The notes: generated from the letters alone by a model not told the origin. DNA of 13,496 bases from a bacterium (GCA_021788495.1 JAJYKQ010000025.1:1-13496), one strand, 5' to 3'. Positions 4,895 to 12,308 are shown, counted from the first letter of the stretch. A program made the numbers and translations.

Positions 4895-7225
4895 TTATTT
4901 AAGTTTTTCCATCAGGGGTTTCTTGACGTAGTCTAATGCAACCATATAAATAAAAGTTGCAACAAGCAGTATAAATATATATGTGAAAGGAACTTTAGCC
5001 ATAAGTATGCCGAAACCGGCCATTAAAGTTATAATTATTAAATCTAAAGCGCTTGCCAGCATTAAATAGTTTCCCGGTTTAGAACTCCAGAAATGACGTT
5101 CTTCCCTTACTAAATATACCGTCGCCTGTGCGCTGAATACAAGCGATAAAAATGCAAACGTTTGAACCTCCGGCATATTCATTCCCATAACGTAATATCC
5201 TATATAATATGAAATAAAAGAATAAATCAGCCATGCCCCTGCTATTATAAGAGATGCCGATACTATAAGTTTTATTTTCCATTTATCGGGTTTATTGGAA
5301 TATACGGCATTGTCTTTAGCTATGGACATAGTTACAAAATCGTTAGCAAAAATCAGTATAAGAATAAGTTTCGGGGTAGTAACGAACTTCCCGAAAAATA
5401 TAAGACCTAAACTCAAAAAAAGAGCAACCTGAAAGGTTTTTGATATTTTATTTAAAGTATAAGTAAGCATTCTCCTGTATACCATTCTGCCGTATTTTAC
5501 GGCATCCACGATATTTGCAAGACCCGGTTCCGTCAATATCAGGCTAGCCGATGCCTTTGCAACGTCCGTAGCATTAGCTACGGCAATGCCGACCTCCGCC
5601 TGTTTAAGCGCAGGCGCATCGTTTACTCCGTCGCCGGTCATTCCTGTAATCTTTTTTAGTTTCTGCAAACCCTGTACGAGATGAAACTTGTCTTCAGGGA
5701 AAACTCCCGCAAACACATCGCAACCGGATGGATTTTTAAATTTTTCCTTCGTGCATACGCCGTCTCCAAGTCCTATTAAGCGGGCAGTCGTTTTAGCCGT
5801 AAGCTCCGTATCGCCGGTTACCATTCTAACCCTTATTCCTAAATCTTTAAGTTCTTTTAGCAGTTCTTTAGAGTCGTCCCTTGGAGGGTCGGACAGTCCA
5901 AGGATTCCCACCGGAAAATATTTATTTTCTTCGTTTTTTATCGTTACAGCTATTACCCGATACCCCATAGCCTCTAATTTTTCCGATTCTTCCGACAATA
6001 TTTTAGCTCCGGTTTCATCCAAATTTTTTGCGACTATTATAGGAGAACCTTTTATGGACGTTATTAAATTTTTTTCTCCGTTTTTGTATGTTTCCATTAC
6101 TGCTTCGGCTCTTTTAGTCTGCGGGTCAAAAGGTATAAATTTAACTGTTTTTCCTATTTCAGGCAGATTTAATTTATTGTTTTTTATATAAGACAGTATG
6201 GATAAATCTATCGGGTCCTGCGTAGACTCGTCCGATGCCGCCGCTGCGTATGCAAAAAGTTCATTTTCGCCGAAAGGTTCAAGCGGTTTAAAAGCTGTAA
6301 GAGAAAGTTTATTTGCCGTTAATGTGCCTGTTTTATCGGAACATAATTCTTCCATAGAGGCAATATCTTCTATTGCAGAAAGATGCGTTACCAATATTCC
6401 CCTGCTTGCAAGTTCCATAGAAGCAAGCGCCGTAGCCAAAGTAAAAGTAACCGGCAGGGCGACCGGTATAGACGCTACTAAGAGGATTAAAGCAAAAGGC
6501 AGCATTTCGGCAAAATTCAATTTGTATATAAGGGCGTATGCAAGTATTAAAACTACGAGAATGCCGTCAATCATAATAAAATAGCGTACGATTTTTAGAA
6601 TTAATTCTTCTATGTGACCCTTAGTTTTTGCCGATTTTATAAGTTCCGCCGTTTTCCCGAAATAGCTTTTTTCTCCGGTCGCCGTAACCTTGCAGGTGGC
6701 TTCCCCTCTTTTAATGACTGAACCGGAATATATAAGTCCGCCTTCGTTTCTGTCCACCGGCTGTGATTCTCCGGTTAATGCCGACTGGTCGACCAATACG
6801 TTTCCGGAAATAATTTCGGTATCCGCCGGAACCAAATCACCCATTCTTACATGAATTATATCGCCTGGAACTAATTGTTCGGCGCTTAATTTGATCCACT
6901 TTCCATCCCTTAAAACCTTTGATATAATTTTTAACTGTTTTTTTAAAAGCTCCAGAGCTTTTTCCGCCTTGTTCTCCTGTTGAAACGATATAATAGCGTT
7001 AAATAAGATTAAACCGATAATAATATATGCTTCTATGTTTTTTCCTAATATTAATTCGATTATAAAAGTAAACTCCAGCATCCATGCTACAGGATTCCAA
7101 AATTTTAATAGAAAAATTTCAACCGGATGCTTTTTTTTCTCTTTTATTTCGTTTAAGCCGTACCTTTTAGTTAACTCTTCGGCTTCGGAAGACGATAGCC
7201 CTTTTATTTCTTTGTCCATATCCAT
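4895..7225 (-). CDS. Type IIIA P-type ATPase, plasma-membrane-type proton pump
   Basis: The gene encodes about 776 residues from an ATG at 7225, preceded by AAGGATAAA; an in-frame TTG at 7246 would add seven residues but lies against a palindrome. Numbered from the TTG, it has ten-segment P-type ATPase features: actuator TGES at 158-161, PVALP in M4 (261-265), the phosphorylated Asp in CSDKTGTLT (D304), and the hinge MTGDGVNDAPALKQA. The M6 motif FANDFVTMSIAKDN keeps the Asp that is key for proton transport in plant and fungal H+-ATPases. It lacks the long C-terminal autoinhibitory domain of the plant pumps. It should export H+ from the cytoplasm using ATP, aiding pH homeostasis. No partner genes are adjacent. 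Palindromic repeats abut both ends of the gene, suggesting it may have moved as a unit or that the repeats serve as regulatory or terminator sites. The type IIIA call is strong; ion specificity is inferred. Confidence 0.93.
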   Translation of the reverse strand: MDMDKEIKGLSSSEAEELTKRYGLNEIKEKKKHPVEIFLLKFWNPVAWMLEFTFIIELILGKNIEAYIIIGLILFNAIISFQQENKAEKALELLKKQLKIISKVLRDGKWIKLSAEQLVPGDIIHVRMGDLVPADTEIISGNVLVDQSALTGESQPVDRNEGGLIYSGSVIKRGEATCKVTATGEKSYFGKTAELIKSAKTKGHIEELILKIVRYFIMIDGILVVLILAYALIYKLNFAEMLPFALILLVASIPVALPVTFTLATALASMELASRGILVTHLSAIEDIASMEELCSDKTGTLTANKLSLTAFKPLEPFGENELFAYAAAASDESTQDPIDLSILSYIKNNKLNLPEIGKTVKFIPFDPQTKRAEAVMETYKNGEKNLITSIKGSPIIVAKNLDETGAKILSEESEKLEAMGYRVIAVTIKNEENKYFPVGILGLSDPPRDDSKELLKELKDLGIRVRMVTGDTELTAKTTARLIGLGDGVCTKEKFKNPSGCDVFAGVFPEDKFHLVQGLQKLKKITGMTGDGVNDAPALKQAEVGIAVANATDVAKASASLILTEPGLANIVDAVKYGRMVYRRMLTYTLNKISKTFQVALFLSLGLIFFGKFVTTPKLILILIFANDFVTMSIAKDNAVYSNKPDKWKIKLIVSASLIIAGAWLIYSFISYYIGYYVMGMNMPEVQTFAFLSLVFSAQATVYLVREERHFWSSKPGNYLMLASALDLIIITLMAGFGILMAKVPFTYIFILLVATFIYMVALDYVKKPLMEKLK

Positions 7226-7244
7226 TTTATCCTTTATCCTTTCC

Positions 7245-7289
7245 AATTAATTACAGGGGCAGAATTGAATTCTGTCCCTGTAATTAATT
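7245..7289. repeat. 45-bp near-perfect palindrome upstream of the ATPase gene
   Basis: The palindrome is centred on G7267: the arms AATTAATTACAGGGG and its complement flank the core CAGAATTGAATTCTG, with a single mismatch (G7259/T7275). It shares core and CCCTG arms with the array at 4786-4891 on the other side of the ATPase gene. It lies 19 bp upstream of the chosen ATG, hence probably in the mRNA leader, where it would form a 22-bp stem. It could be a mobile REP-like repeat, an operator, or a leader hairpin affecting ATPase translation. Confidence 0.85.
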
Positions 7290-7403
7290 AATTATGTTAT
7301 AATTATTAATAAATGCTTTTACGTCGTGTTCTAATTTTTACGATTTTATATTATACATCAATATGCTTTATACATACAAATACTGCTTTAATCCTGCAAT
7401 AGA

Positions 7404-7433
7404 ACGACAAAAACTTCTTGGATATGTTATAAT
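7404..7433 (+). promoter_or_regulatory. Candidate promoter for mobB-dus-polyferredoxin
   Basis: A perfect extended -10 box (TGT followed by TATAAT, 7425-7433) lies 18 bp after ACGACA (7404-7409), which matches four of six bases of the -35 consensus. Transcription would begin near 7440 and run through the 87-bp hairpin repeat before mobB at 7582. AT-rich DNA gives many chance TATAAT matches, so confidence is modest. Confidence 0.4.
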
Positions 7434-7452
7434 GATTAGAAAGATTTGTCAG

Positions 7453-7539
7453 AAAAAGGCGTCAGATTTTATTTTACGCATACCGAAAGAAACAATTAAC
7501 GATAAAAGATTTTGCGTAAAATTAATCTGACATCTTTTT
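7453..7539. repeat. 87-bp inverted-repeat hairpin element, copy 1
   Basis: The ends are inverted repeats: left arm 7453-7480 (AAAAAGGCGTCAGATTTTAT, then TTTACGCA) and right arm 7513-7539 (TGCGTAAAATTAATCTGACA, then TCTTTTT), with a 32-bp loop containing AACAATTAACGATAAAAGAT. A second copy of the same length is at 11584-11670; this one has one mismatch, a G·T wobble and a bulge in the stem. No coding capacity. The form is that of a small non-autonomous mobile or REP-like element. It lies in the probable mobB leader. The region 7290-7440 beside it shows nothing else I can name. Confidence 0.85.
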
Positions 7540-7581
7540 CTTCTAATACAGGATGAAAATACTTACAAACGGTAAAAATTT

Positions 7582-8124
7582 ATGATTAAAACAAAAAGCG
7601 ATAAAATTCCTGCAGTCGTTTCTTTTCTGGCAAGGTCGGGTACGGGTAAGACGACTTTATTAGAAAAAATAATAAAAATACTGTCTCAAAAGGGATATAA
7701 AGTCTCTTCTATAAAACACACCGACCATAACGTTTCTGCCGATAAGGAAGGGAAAGATTCTTGGAGGCATAAAAATGCCGGAGCATTTTCAACAATGCTT
7801 ATATCTAAAGAAAAAATTTCATTTTTCAGCGATATAGAGACGTCCGCCGATATCAACATAGACCTTTTAAAATCTAATTTTTTTAAAGGATCCGACATAG
7901 TTATAGTAGAGGGTTTTAAAGAACTCGGCATAAAAAAAGTTGAGCTTGCGAGAAAAGATGCAGGCGGTTTAGAATTAAGATTTAAAAACGACCCTAACCT
8001 TATTCTTGTCTGCGCCGATGAGCCGATAAGCGGTTTGAGCGTTCCTCAAATAAATATTAACGACGCAGAAAAAATATCTGATTTTATAGAAAAAGAGATT
8101 ATTCTGACTAATTATAATATATAA
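7582..8124 (+). CDS. mobB: MobB, molybdopterin-guanine dinucleotide biosynthesis adaptor GTPase
   Basis: The 180-residue protein shows the MobB signature in order: a P-loop ARSGTGKTT at 17-25, the conserved IKHTDHNVSADKEGKDSWRH at 44-63 with AGA following, and VEGFKELG in the middle. MobB binds GTP and assists MobA in loading the guanine dinucleotide onto molybdopterin; it is not essential in E. coli. The first Gly of the P-loop is Ala17, a substitution I believe occurs in relatives. The gene is separated from the mobA-like gene by the ATPase region, so the two cofactor genes are in different transcription units. It stands 8 bp before the dus gene and is probably co-transcribed with it and the polyferredoxin. 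The ribosome-binding site is weak (ACGGTAAAAATTT). The identification is firm; adjacent repeats hint at local rearrangement. Confidence 0.9.
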   Translation: MIKTKSDKIPAVVSFLARSGTGKTTLLEKIIKILSQKGYKVSSIKHTDHNVSADKEGKDSWRHKNAGAFSTMLISKEKISFFSDIETSADINIDLLKSNFFKGSDIVIVEGFKELGIKKVELARKDAGGLELRFKNDPNLILVCADEPISGLSVPQININDAEKISDFIEKEIILTNYNI

Positions 8125-8132
8125 ATAAGCAT

Positions 8133-9131
8133 ATGAGAGAAATCAGCCTCGGCAGAAGTATTTTGGCACCCATGGCGGGGATTACGGGATATCCTTTCAG
8201 GAAAATATGCCTGAAATACGGGGCGGAATTTTCTTTTACGGAGATGATAAGCGCCGAAGGTTTTTTGCGCAATGATAAGAAAACGCTTGAACTTCTTGAA
8301 ACCGGAAGCGGTATTTCAAAAACGGGCATTCAGTTATTCGGCAATTCTGCCGCCGTATTGTCGGAAGCCGCTAAAAAAGCATTCGATCAAGGGTTTAAGG
8401 TTATAGACATAAATGCCGGCTGTCCGGTTAAAAAGGTGGTTAAAACCGGCGCCGGAAGCGCATTATTAAAAGATTCCGCTCTTTTTGCGGACATAGCAGC
8501 TTCCGTCAGAAAATCGGTCAAAGACGCTTTTTTCACCGTAAAATTTAGAAGCGGTTTCGATTTTAATTCGGTAAATTTTGTCGAGATAGGAAAAATTGCC
8601 GAAGATTCCGGTATAAATGCTCTTTTTTTTCATCCGAGGACGCGCTCTCAGATGTTCGGCGGAACGGCGGACCATTCCCAGACTAAAAAACTTAAGGAAT
8701 TAGTTAGCATTCCAGTTTATGCAAGCGGCGACATATTTACGGCGGACGATGCCTTGAATACGATGAGTTATACCGGCGCCGACGGAATTATGTTCGCAAG
8801 GGGAGCCGCAGGTAAACCATGGATATTCAGGGATTATGCAAATATATCGGATGCCGGCGGACAGGGACAGACTGAAAAAAAAGAAACGGATATGACTGAT
8901 AAAATAGATATACTGCTTGAATTAAACGAAGAAATATCTTCTTTTTACGGTGAAACAAGAGGATGTAACATTATTAAACCGCATCTTTATAATTTTTTAA
9001 AGGGATTCAAAGGCTCCAAAGAACTAAGGGCGTCAGTCAATAGCGCAAAAAGCGGAAAAGAGACGGACGAAATTTTAAAAATGCTTAGAACACAAGTAGC
9101 GTCTAATGAATATTCTGAATCTGCTGGATAA
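8133..9131 (+). CDS. dusB: tRNA-dihydrouridine synthase, DusB-type
   Basis: The 332-residue protein is an FMN-dependent dihydrouridine synthase that reduces uridines in the tRNA D-loop. It starts with APMAGITGYPFR at 12-23, has the catalytic Cys in INAGCPVKKVVKTGAGSALL (C97), KFRSGF, the FMN phosphate-binding GADGIMFARGAAGKPWIF, and a C-terminal helical tRNA-binding region. The length is standard for DusB. Its start is 8 bp after mobB without a clear ribosome-binding site, so translational coupling is likely. Its end overlaps the next gene by 26 bp. Association with Mo-cofactor and Fe-S genes has no obvious functional logic and is probably operon accretion. The Dus family call is very safe; the B subtype rests on the N-terminal LAPMAGITGYPFR pattern and length. 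Confidence 0.92.
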   Translation: MREISLGRSILAPMAGITGYPFRKICLKYGAEFSFTEMISAEGFLRNDKKTLELLETGSGISKTGIQLFGNSAAVLSEAAKKAFDQGFKVIDINAGCPVKKVVKTGAGSALLKDSALFADIAASVRKSVKDAFFTVKFRSGFDFNSVNFVEIGKIAEDSGINALFFHPRTRSQMFGGTADHSQTKKLKELVSIPVYASGDIFTADDALNTMSYTGADGIMFARGAAGKPWIFRDYANISDAGGQGQTEKKETDMTDKIDILLELNEEISSFYGETRGCNIIKPHLYNFLKGFKGSKELRASVNSAKSGKETDEILKMLRTQVASNEYSESAG

Positions 9132-10257
9132 ATTTTTAAACGCACGCGCAGATGACGGACGGATTTTGATAAATTCCGATTTTTGCGTCAGGCTTAAAAC
9201 CCCTATGGCGGGTTGCTATGAATGCATAGAAAGATGTCCCGATTTATCTATAAAAATAACCGATGCCGAAATCAATATTCTGGAAAACTGCTCAAACTGC
9301 AACGCTTGTCTTTACTTATGCCCTAATTCCGTTTTTTACGTTAAGAATAAGAATAAGAAAGATGAAGCCGATAAAAATTTAAAGAATTTTTATTTTTGCG
9401 GTAAAACCGAAAAATATTTTAAAAATTTTAAAATTTCCGCGGCCGGCGCTAATTACCTTATAAAATGTATTTACGAATTAGAAGACGTAGATATAATTTC
9501 TTCCTTAAAAAATAGATTTGACATAACATTCGTTTCGTCCGACTGCAAATCATGCAGGCTTAAATATTTTCATAATAAAAAAATCAAAAGAATAAACGAA
9601 ATAACAAAGTTTTTAAACGAAGAAAACGCTTTTAAGGAAATTAACGCGGAGGATTTTAATTTTAAAGAGTTTGAGGAAAAGCATAACAAAGAGAAAGGGG
9701 TATATAATTTTAATCATACCGGAGATAAAGCATCAGATAGCGAAAAGGATAAAAGAAGTATTGAAAACGCCGGCGGGGTTAAAACTGCGGGGACGTTAGA
9801 CCGAAGAGAGTTTTTTAAAAATTCGTTTAAAAGTTTGAAAGACAACGCAAAAAAGCTCGCAGAAAACGTTTCTATCGAAGACCTTCCTTTATCCGAACTA
9901 TATTCCCAATTCATTCCTGTCGGAAAAAACGATAAAAACATAAATTATTCGTTATTAAAAAGGCAGAAAAAAATTTATAAGTTTTTGAAGGAAAACAAAG
10001 AGTTGGTGCCGCTTTTTAATATAAAACTGCCTAAAATAAACGAAAATTGCGTCTTTTGCTCTAACTGCTGGGAAATGTGTCCTGCCGGCGCATTAATTTT
10101 TAAGGAAAACAAAATATCGCTTGAGCCGTTTTTTTGTACTTCCTGCGGTCTTTGCAAGGATATATGCAGTTTCGGAGCGATAAGAATGTATAAGGCATCC
10201 GACATAAAAGATATTTCCGGAGAAAAAATTCTCCTTCTAAATAAAAATAATTTTTAA
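9106..10257 (+). CDS. Polyferredoxin with two N-terminal and two C-terminal [4Fe-4S] sites
   Basis: The 383-residue protein has paired cluster motifs at both ends. The C-terminal sites are standard: C315/C318/C321/C325 (CVFCSNCWEMCP) and C344/C347/C350/C354. At the N-terminus C62/C65/C68/C72 is standard, but the first site is stretched: C27-x9-C37-x2-C40-x3-C44. The middle, about 80-310, is charged and helical, with extra cysteines C98, C121 and a C147-x2-C150 pair, and an internal RREFFKNSFKSL (233-244) resembling a Tat-type twin-arginine motif but not at the N-terminus and without a following hydrophobic core. No membrane segment is seen. Such proteins occur near Mo-enzyme maturation genes. 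The ATG at 9106 overlaps the end of dus by 26 bp. Function is unassigned: probably cytoplasmic electron transfer or a maturation step. Confidence 0.72.
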   Translation: MNILNLLDKFLNARADDGRILINSDFCVRLKTPMAGCYECIERCPDLSIKITDAEINILENCSNCNACLYLCPNSVFYVKNKNKKDEADKNLKNFYFCGKTEKYFKNFKISAAGANYLIKCIYELEDVDIISSLKNRFDITFVSSDCKSCRLKYFHNKKIKRINEITKFLNEENAFKEINAEDFNFKEFEEKHNKEKGVYNFNHTGDKASDSEKDKRSIENAGGVKTAGTLDRREFFKNSFKSLKDNAKKLAENVSIEDLPLSELYSQFIPVGKNDKNINYSLLKRQKKIYKFLKENKELVPLFNIKLPKINENCVFCSNCWEMCPAGALIFKENKISLEPFFCTSCGLCKDICSFGAIRMYKASDIKDISGEKILLLNKNNF

Positions 10258-10259
10258 TT

Positions 10260-10275
10260 TGTGATATAAATCACA
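10260..10275. promoter_or_regulatory. CRP/FNR-family (HcpR-like) operator
   Basis: TGTGATATAAATCACA is an exact TGTGA-N6-TCACA palindrome starting 3 bp after the polyferredoxin stop codon. This is the consensus for CRP-type regulators, and also for HcpR, which in sulfate reducers and relatives controls nitrosative-stress and nitrogen-oxide genes. Its centre (10267.5) is about 61 bp upstream of the start predicted from the promoter at 10293-10322, the classic class I activator position. Confidence 0.7.
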
Positions 10276-10292
10276 TATTAAAAATATACCGT

Positions 10293-10322
10293 TTGCTAAT
10301 ATAAAATAAAACATACTATAAA
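10293..10322 (+). promoter_or_regulatory. Candidate promoter for the CBS-HPP gene pair
   Basis: TTGCTA (10293-10298) and TATAAA (10317-10322) are separated by 18 bp. Transcription would begin near 10329, leaving a leader of about 38 nt to the CBS gene ATG. Its distance from the CRP/FNR-family operator fits activation by a bound regulator. Confidence 0.5.
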
Positions 10323-10366
10323 CAATAAAAATCCCCTAATTTAATTTTAAAATTGAGGAAAAAATT

Positions 10367-10972
10367 ATGGAAAACTTAAACGAAGAAAAAGAAAAAAGCT
10401 GCGTAGAAGTGACCGAAGAAGATATCAGGGAAGCATTCGAAAAACACAAAACTTACATCGATATATCTTTGGGCGATTTCATTAAAATTTACAAAGATGC
10501 GTTTGCGCTGGCGAAGGATAAAGTTCATGGCATTACCGTCGATAAAGTGATGTCGAAAAATGCGGTTTCAGTGCATGAAAATTCTGGAATACACGATGCA
10601 ATGAATCTGCTTGCGGAAAAAAGGCTGACATGCGCTCCGGTAGTTAACGACGAAAACGCAGTCGTCGGATTTCTGTCCGATTCCGATATCTTAACCAGCG
10701 CGGGAGTCATAAAAAAACACACGTTTAAAGATTTGGTAAGACACCTTATAGGCGAGCCTACCCCTCATTCTCAAAGAACTATCGATGCCAAAAATGTTAA
10801 AGATATTATGACTTCGCCCGCAATTACCGTATCGACGGACACGTGTATTAAAAAAGCGGCGTCGGTATTTAACGAAAAACGCATAAAAGTTATGCCGGTC
10901 GTCGATATTAACGGAAAACTCGCCGGCGTAATATCTATGACGGATATAATAAAACATATCGATAAAAATTAA
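10367..10972 (+). CDS. Two-CBS-domain regulatory protein
   Basis: The 201-residue cytoplasmic protein has an N-terminal helical part (about 1-55, EVTEEDIREAFEKHKTYIDI) and a CBS pair: CBS1 about 58-113 (VDKVMSKNAVSVHENSGIHDAMNLL... GFLSDSDIL) and CBS2 about 143-199 (VKDIMTSPAITVSTDTCIKKAA... GVISMTDIIKHI). CBS pairs bind adenine nucleotides and regulate enzymes or transporters. GAGG lies 8 bp before the ATG. The HPP membrane protein gene starts 43 bp later, and HPP proteins are often fused to a C-terminal CBS pair; here the two modules are separate genes, so this protein probably senses nucleotides for the HPP channel. Expression probably depends on the CRP/FNR-family site upstream. Domain assignment is firm; ligand and target are inferred. 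Confidence 0.88.
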   Translation: MENLNEEKEKSCVEVTEEDIREAFEKHKTYIDISLGDFIKIYKDAFALAKDKVHGITVDKVMSKNAVSVHENSGIHDAMNLLAEKRLTCAPVVNDENAVVGFLSDSDILTSAGVIKKHTFKDLVRHLIGEPTPHSQRTIDAKNVKDIMTSPAITVSTDTCIKKAASVFNEKRIKVMPVVDINGKLAGVISMTDIIKHIDKN

Positions 10973-11015
10973 AAAAATAAATAAAATTAACTATAATTAT
11001 AGCGGGGAAACTAAA

Positions 11016-11564
11016 ATGTGGATTAAAGAATACTTTGACAGAATGAAAGGCGGAGGAGAAAACGCAACTACCATAAGCCTGCACGTAATCTTTTGGTCGG
11101 GTTTAGCTTCTATAATCGGTATAGGCGTGGTTGCATATATATCCGCAAAATTTTTCAATCCGTACGACTTGACTTTACTTATAGGTTCTTTCGGAGCGTC
11201 GGCGGTTCTTATATACGGCGCTATTAAAACCCCTCTCGCACAGCCGAGAAATCTTATGGGCGGTCATATTCTTTCAGGTTTTGTAGGAGTCGCAAGCTAT
11301 AAACTGCTCGGTCATATAAATATGCCTTTAGCGGCCGCGGTGGCGGTTTCGTTTGCAATTATGCTTATGCATGCCACTAAAACCCTTCACCCTCCAGGGG
11401 GTGCCACTGCTTTAATAGCGGTTATAGGGGGTAAAGGAATTTATAAGCTTGGTTTTCTTTATCCGCTGATGCCGGTAGGTTTGGGAGCGTTAATACTATT
11501 AATAGTCGCAGTAGTAGTAAATAATTTTTCTAAATACAGGAAATATCCGGAATATTGGTGGTAA
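11016..11564 (+). CDS. HPP-family integral membrane protein
   Basis: The 182-residue protein belongs to the HPP family, named for the motif seen here at 125-127 in KTLHPPGGATAL. It also has the family segment IGSFGASAVLIYGAIKTPLAQPRNLMGGHILSG in its first half. About four to five hydrophobic helices are visible (near 22-44, 53-70, 83-98, 103-119 and 150-170). HPP proteins from cyanobacteria and chloroplasts transport nitrite; bacterial members are mostly uncharacterised. GGGGA lies 7 bp before the ATG. It follows the CBS-pair gene, and an HcpR/CRP-like operator upstream is consistent with nitrogen-oxide related control, although this is an inference. The 87-bp hairpin repeat begins 19 bp after its stop codon and may end the transcript. 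Family call is strong; substrate is unknown. Confidence 0.88.
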   Translation: MWIKEYFDRMKGGGENATTISLHVIFWSGLASIIGIGVVAYISAKFFNPYDLTLLIGSFGASAVLIYGAIKTPLAQPRNLMGGHILSGFVGVASYKLLGHINMPLAAAVAVSFAIMLMHATKTLHPPGGATALIAVIGGKGIYKLGFLYPLMPVGLGALILLIVAVVVNNFSKYRKYPEYWW

Positions 11565-11583
11565 GATAGAAAAAGTCAACTAG

Positions 11584-11670
11584 AAAAAGGTGTCAGATTT
11601 TATTTTACGCATACTAAAATGAACAATTAACGATAAAAGATGTTGCGTAAAATAAATCTGACACCTTTTT
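11584..11670. repeat. 87-bp inverted-repeat hairpin element, copy 2
   Basis: This copy has a nearly perfect stem: left arm 11584-11611 (AAAAAGGTGTCAGATTTTAT, then TTTACGCA) and right arm 11644-11670, paired over 27 bp with a one-base bulge, enclosing a 32-bp loop that shares AACAATTAACGATAAAAGAT with copy 1 at 7453-7539. It follows the HPP stop codon and ends in a T-run, so it could also terminate transcription. The two copies have the same length and differ at a handful of positions, indicating a dispersed repeat family. Confidence 0.88.
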
Positions 11671-11739
11671 CGTTTTAAAATTTAAATTATATAAAAATGG
11701 TTCGGTTTTAAAATTTTAATGACAAGCATAAAAAAAATC

Positions 11740-11768
11740 TTGACAAAAAAGCATAATTATTTAATAAT
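11740..11768 (+). promoter_or_regulatory. Promoter of rplM-rpsI
   Basis: A consensus TTGACA (11740-11745) is followed after 17 bp by AATAAT (11763-11768), five of six matches to the -10 consensus. Initiation near 11775 would leave a leader of about 55 nt, very AT-rich, ending in GGGAGA six bases before the rplM ATG. The fit to a strong housekeeping promoter is good. Confidence 0.72.
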
Positions 11769-11829
11769 ATAAAACTACGCTTAAATTATACATATATATT
11801 ATTTTATATTTTATTTCGGGAGATTTTGA

Positions 11830-12246
11830 ATGACTGAAAGCAAGTGGATATTGGTTGACGCAAAAGATATAAGCCTTGGAAGAGTAGCAAGTTTTACGGC
11901 CAACAGGCTTATGGGCAAAGATAAAGCGGACTGGACGCCGTATGCCGACAACGGAGATTTCGTTATAATAATAAACAGCGCCAAAGCTAAATTAACCGGA
12001 AAAAAAACCGAAGACAAAGAGTACCATTTTCACAGCGGTTATCCGGGAGGACTTAAGACGTTCAAATATAGAGATATGGTAAAAAAAGACCATTCGTATC
12101 CTTTGCTTTCGGCTATAAAAGGAATGCTTCCGAAGAATAAACTGTCCGACGCGGTAATAAAAAAAGTTAAAATATACGAAGGCGAAGAGCATCCTCATGC
12201 CGCGCAAAAGCCGGTGAGGGTAGAAATAGCCGATAAGGTAAAGTAA
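11830..12246 (+). CDS. rplM: Ribosomal protein uL13
   Basis: The 138-residue protein carries the L13 signature WILVDAKDISLGRVASFTANRLMGKDKADWTPYADNGDFVIIINSAK near the N-terminus, the conserved HSGYPGGLK at 68-76, and the C-terminal MLPKNKL and YEGEEHPHAAQKP segments. It is an early-assembling large-subunit protein that binds 23S rRNA. Length is usual (about 140). GGGAGA precedes the ATG by six bases, and a strong promoter lies about 60 bp upstream. It is followed after 62 bp by rpsI, as in most bacteria. In E. coli L13 represses its own operon; the leader here is short and I see no clear matching structure. Confidence 0.97.
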   Translation: MTESKWILVDAKDISLGRVASFTANRLMGKDKADWTPYADNGDFVIIINSAKAKLTGKKTEDKEYHFHSGYPGGLKTFKYRDMVKKDHSYPLLSAIKGMLPKNKLSDAVIKKVKIYEGEEHPHAAQKPVRVEIADKVK

Positions 12247-12308
12247 TATAAAGTAAACAATTAAAATATAGAAATTAAATCAAGATATAATTAATAAGGT
12301 AAAAGCTG

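Noticed and set aside
5688..6584. Two sizeable + strand ORFs (167 and 128 codons) opposite the ATPase gene
   Set aside because: They are antisense to a P-type ATPase with intact motifs, have Ser/Pro-rich low-information translations and no family features; they arise from the codon use of the real gene.
7226..7246. TTG at 7246 as the ATPase start
   Set aside because: The ATG at 7225 has AAGGATAAA directly upstream, while the TTG abuts the palindrome and has no ribosome-binding site; homologues begin around the downstream residues as far as can be judged.
7290..7581. Molybdenum-cofactor riboswitch upstream of mobB
   Set aside because: The only strong structure is the 87-bp hairpin, which also occurs after the HPP gene; no multi-stem Moco aptamer pattern could be recognised.
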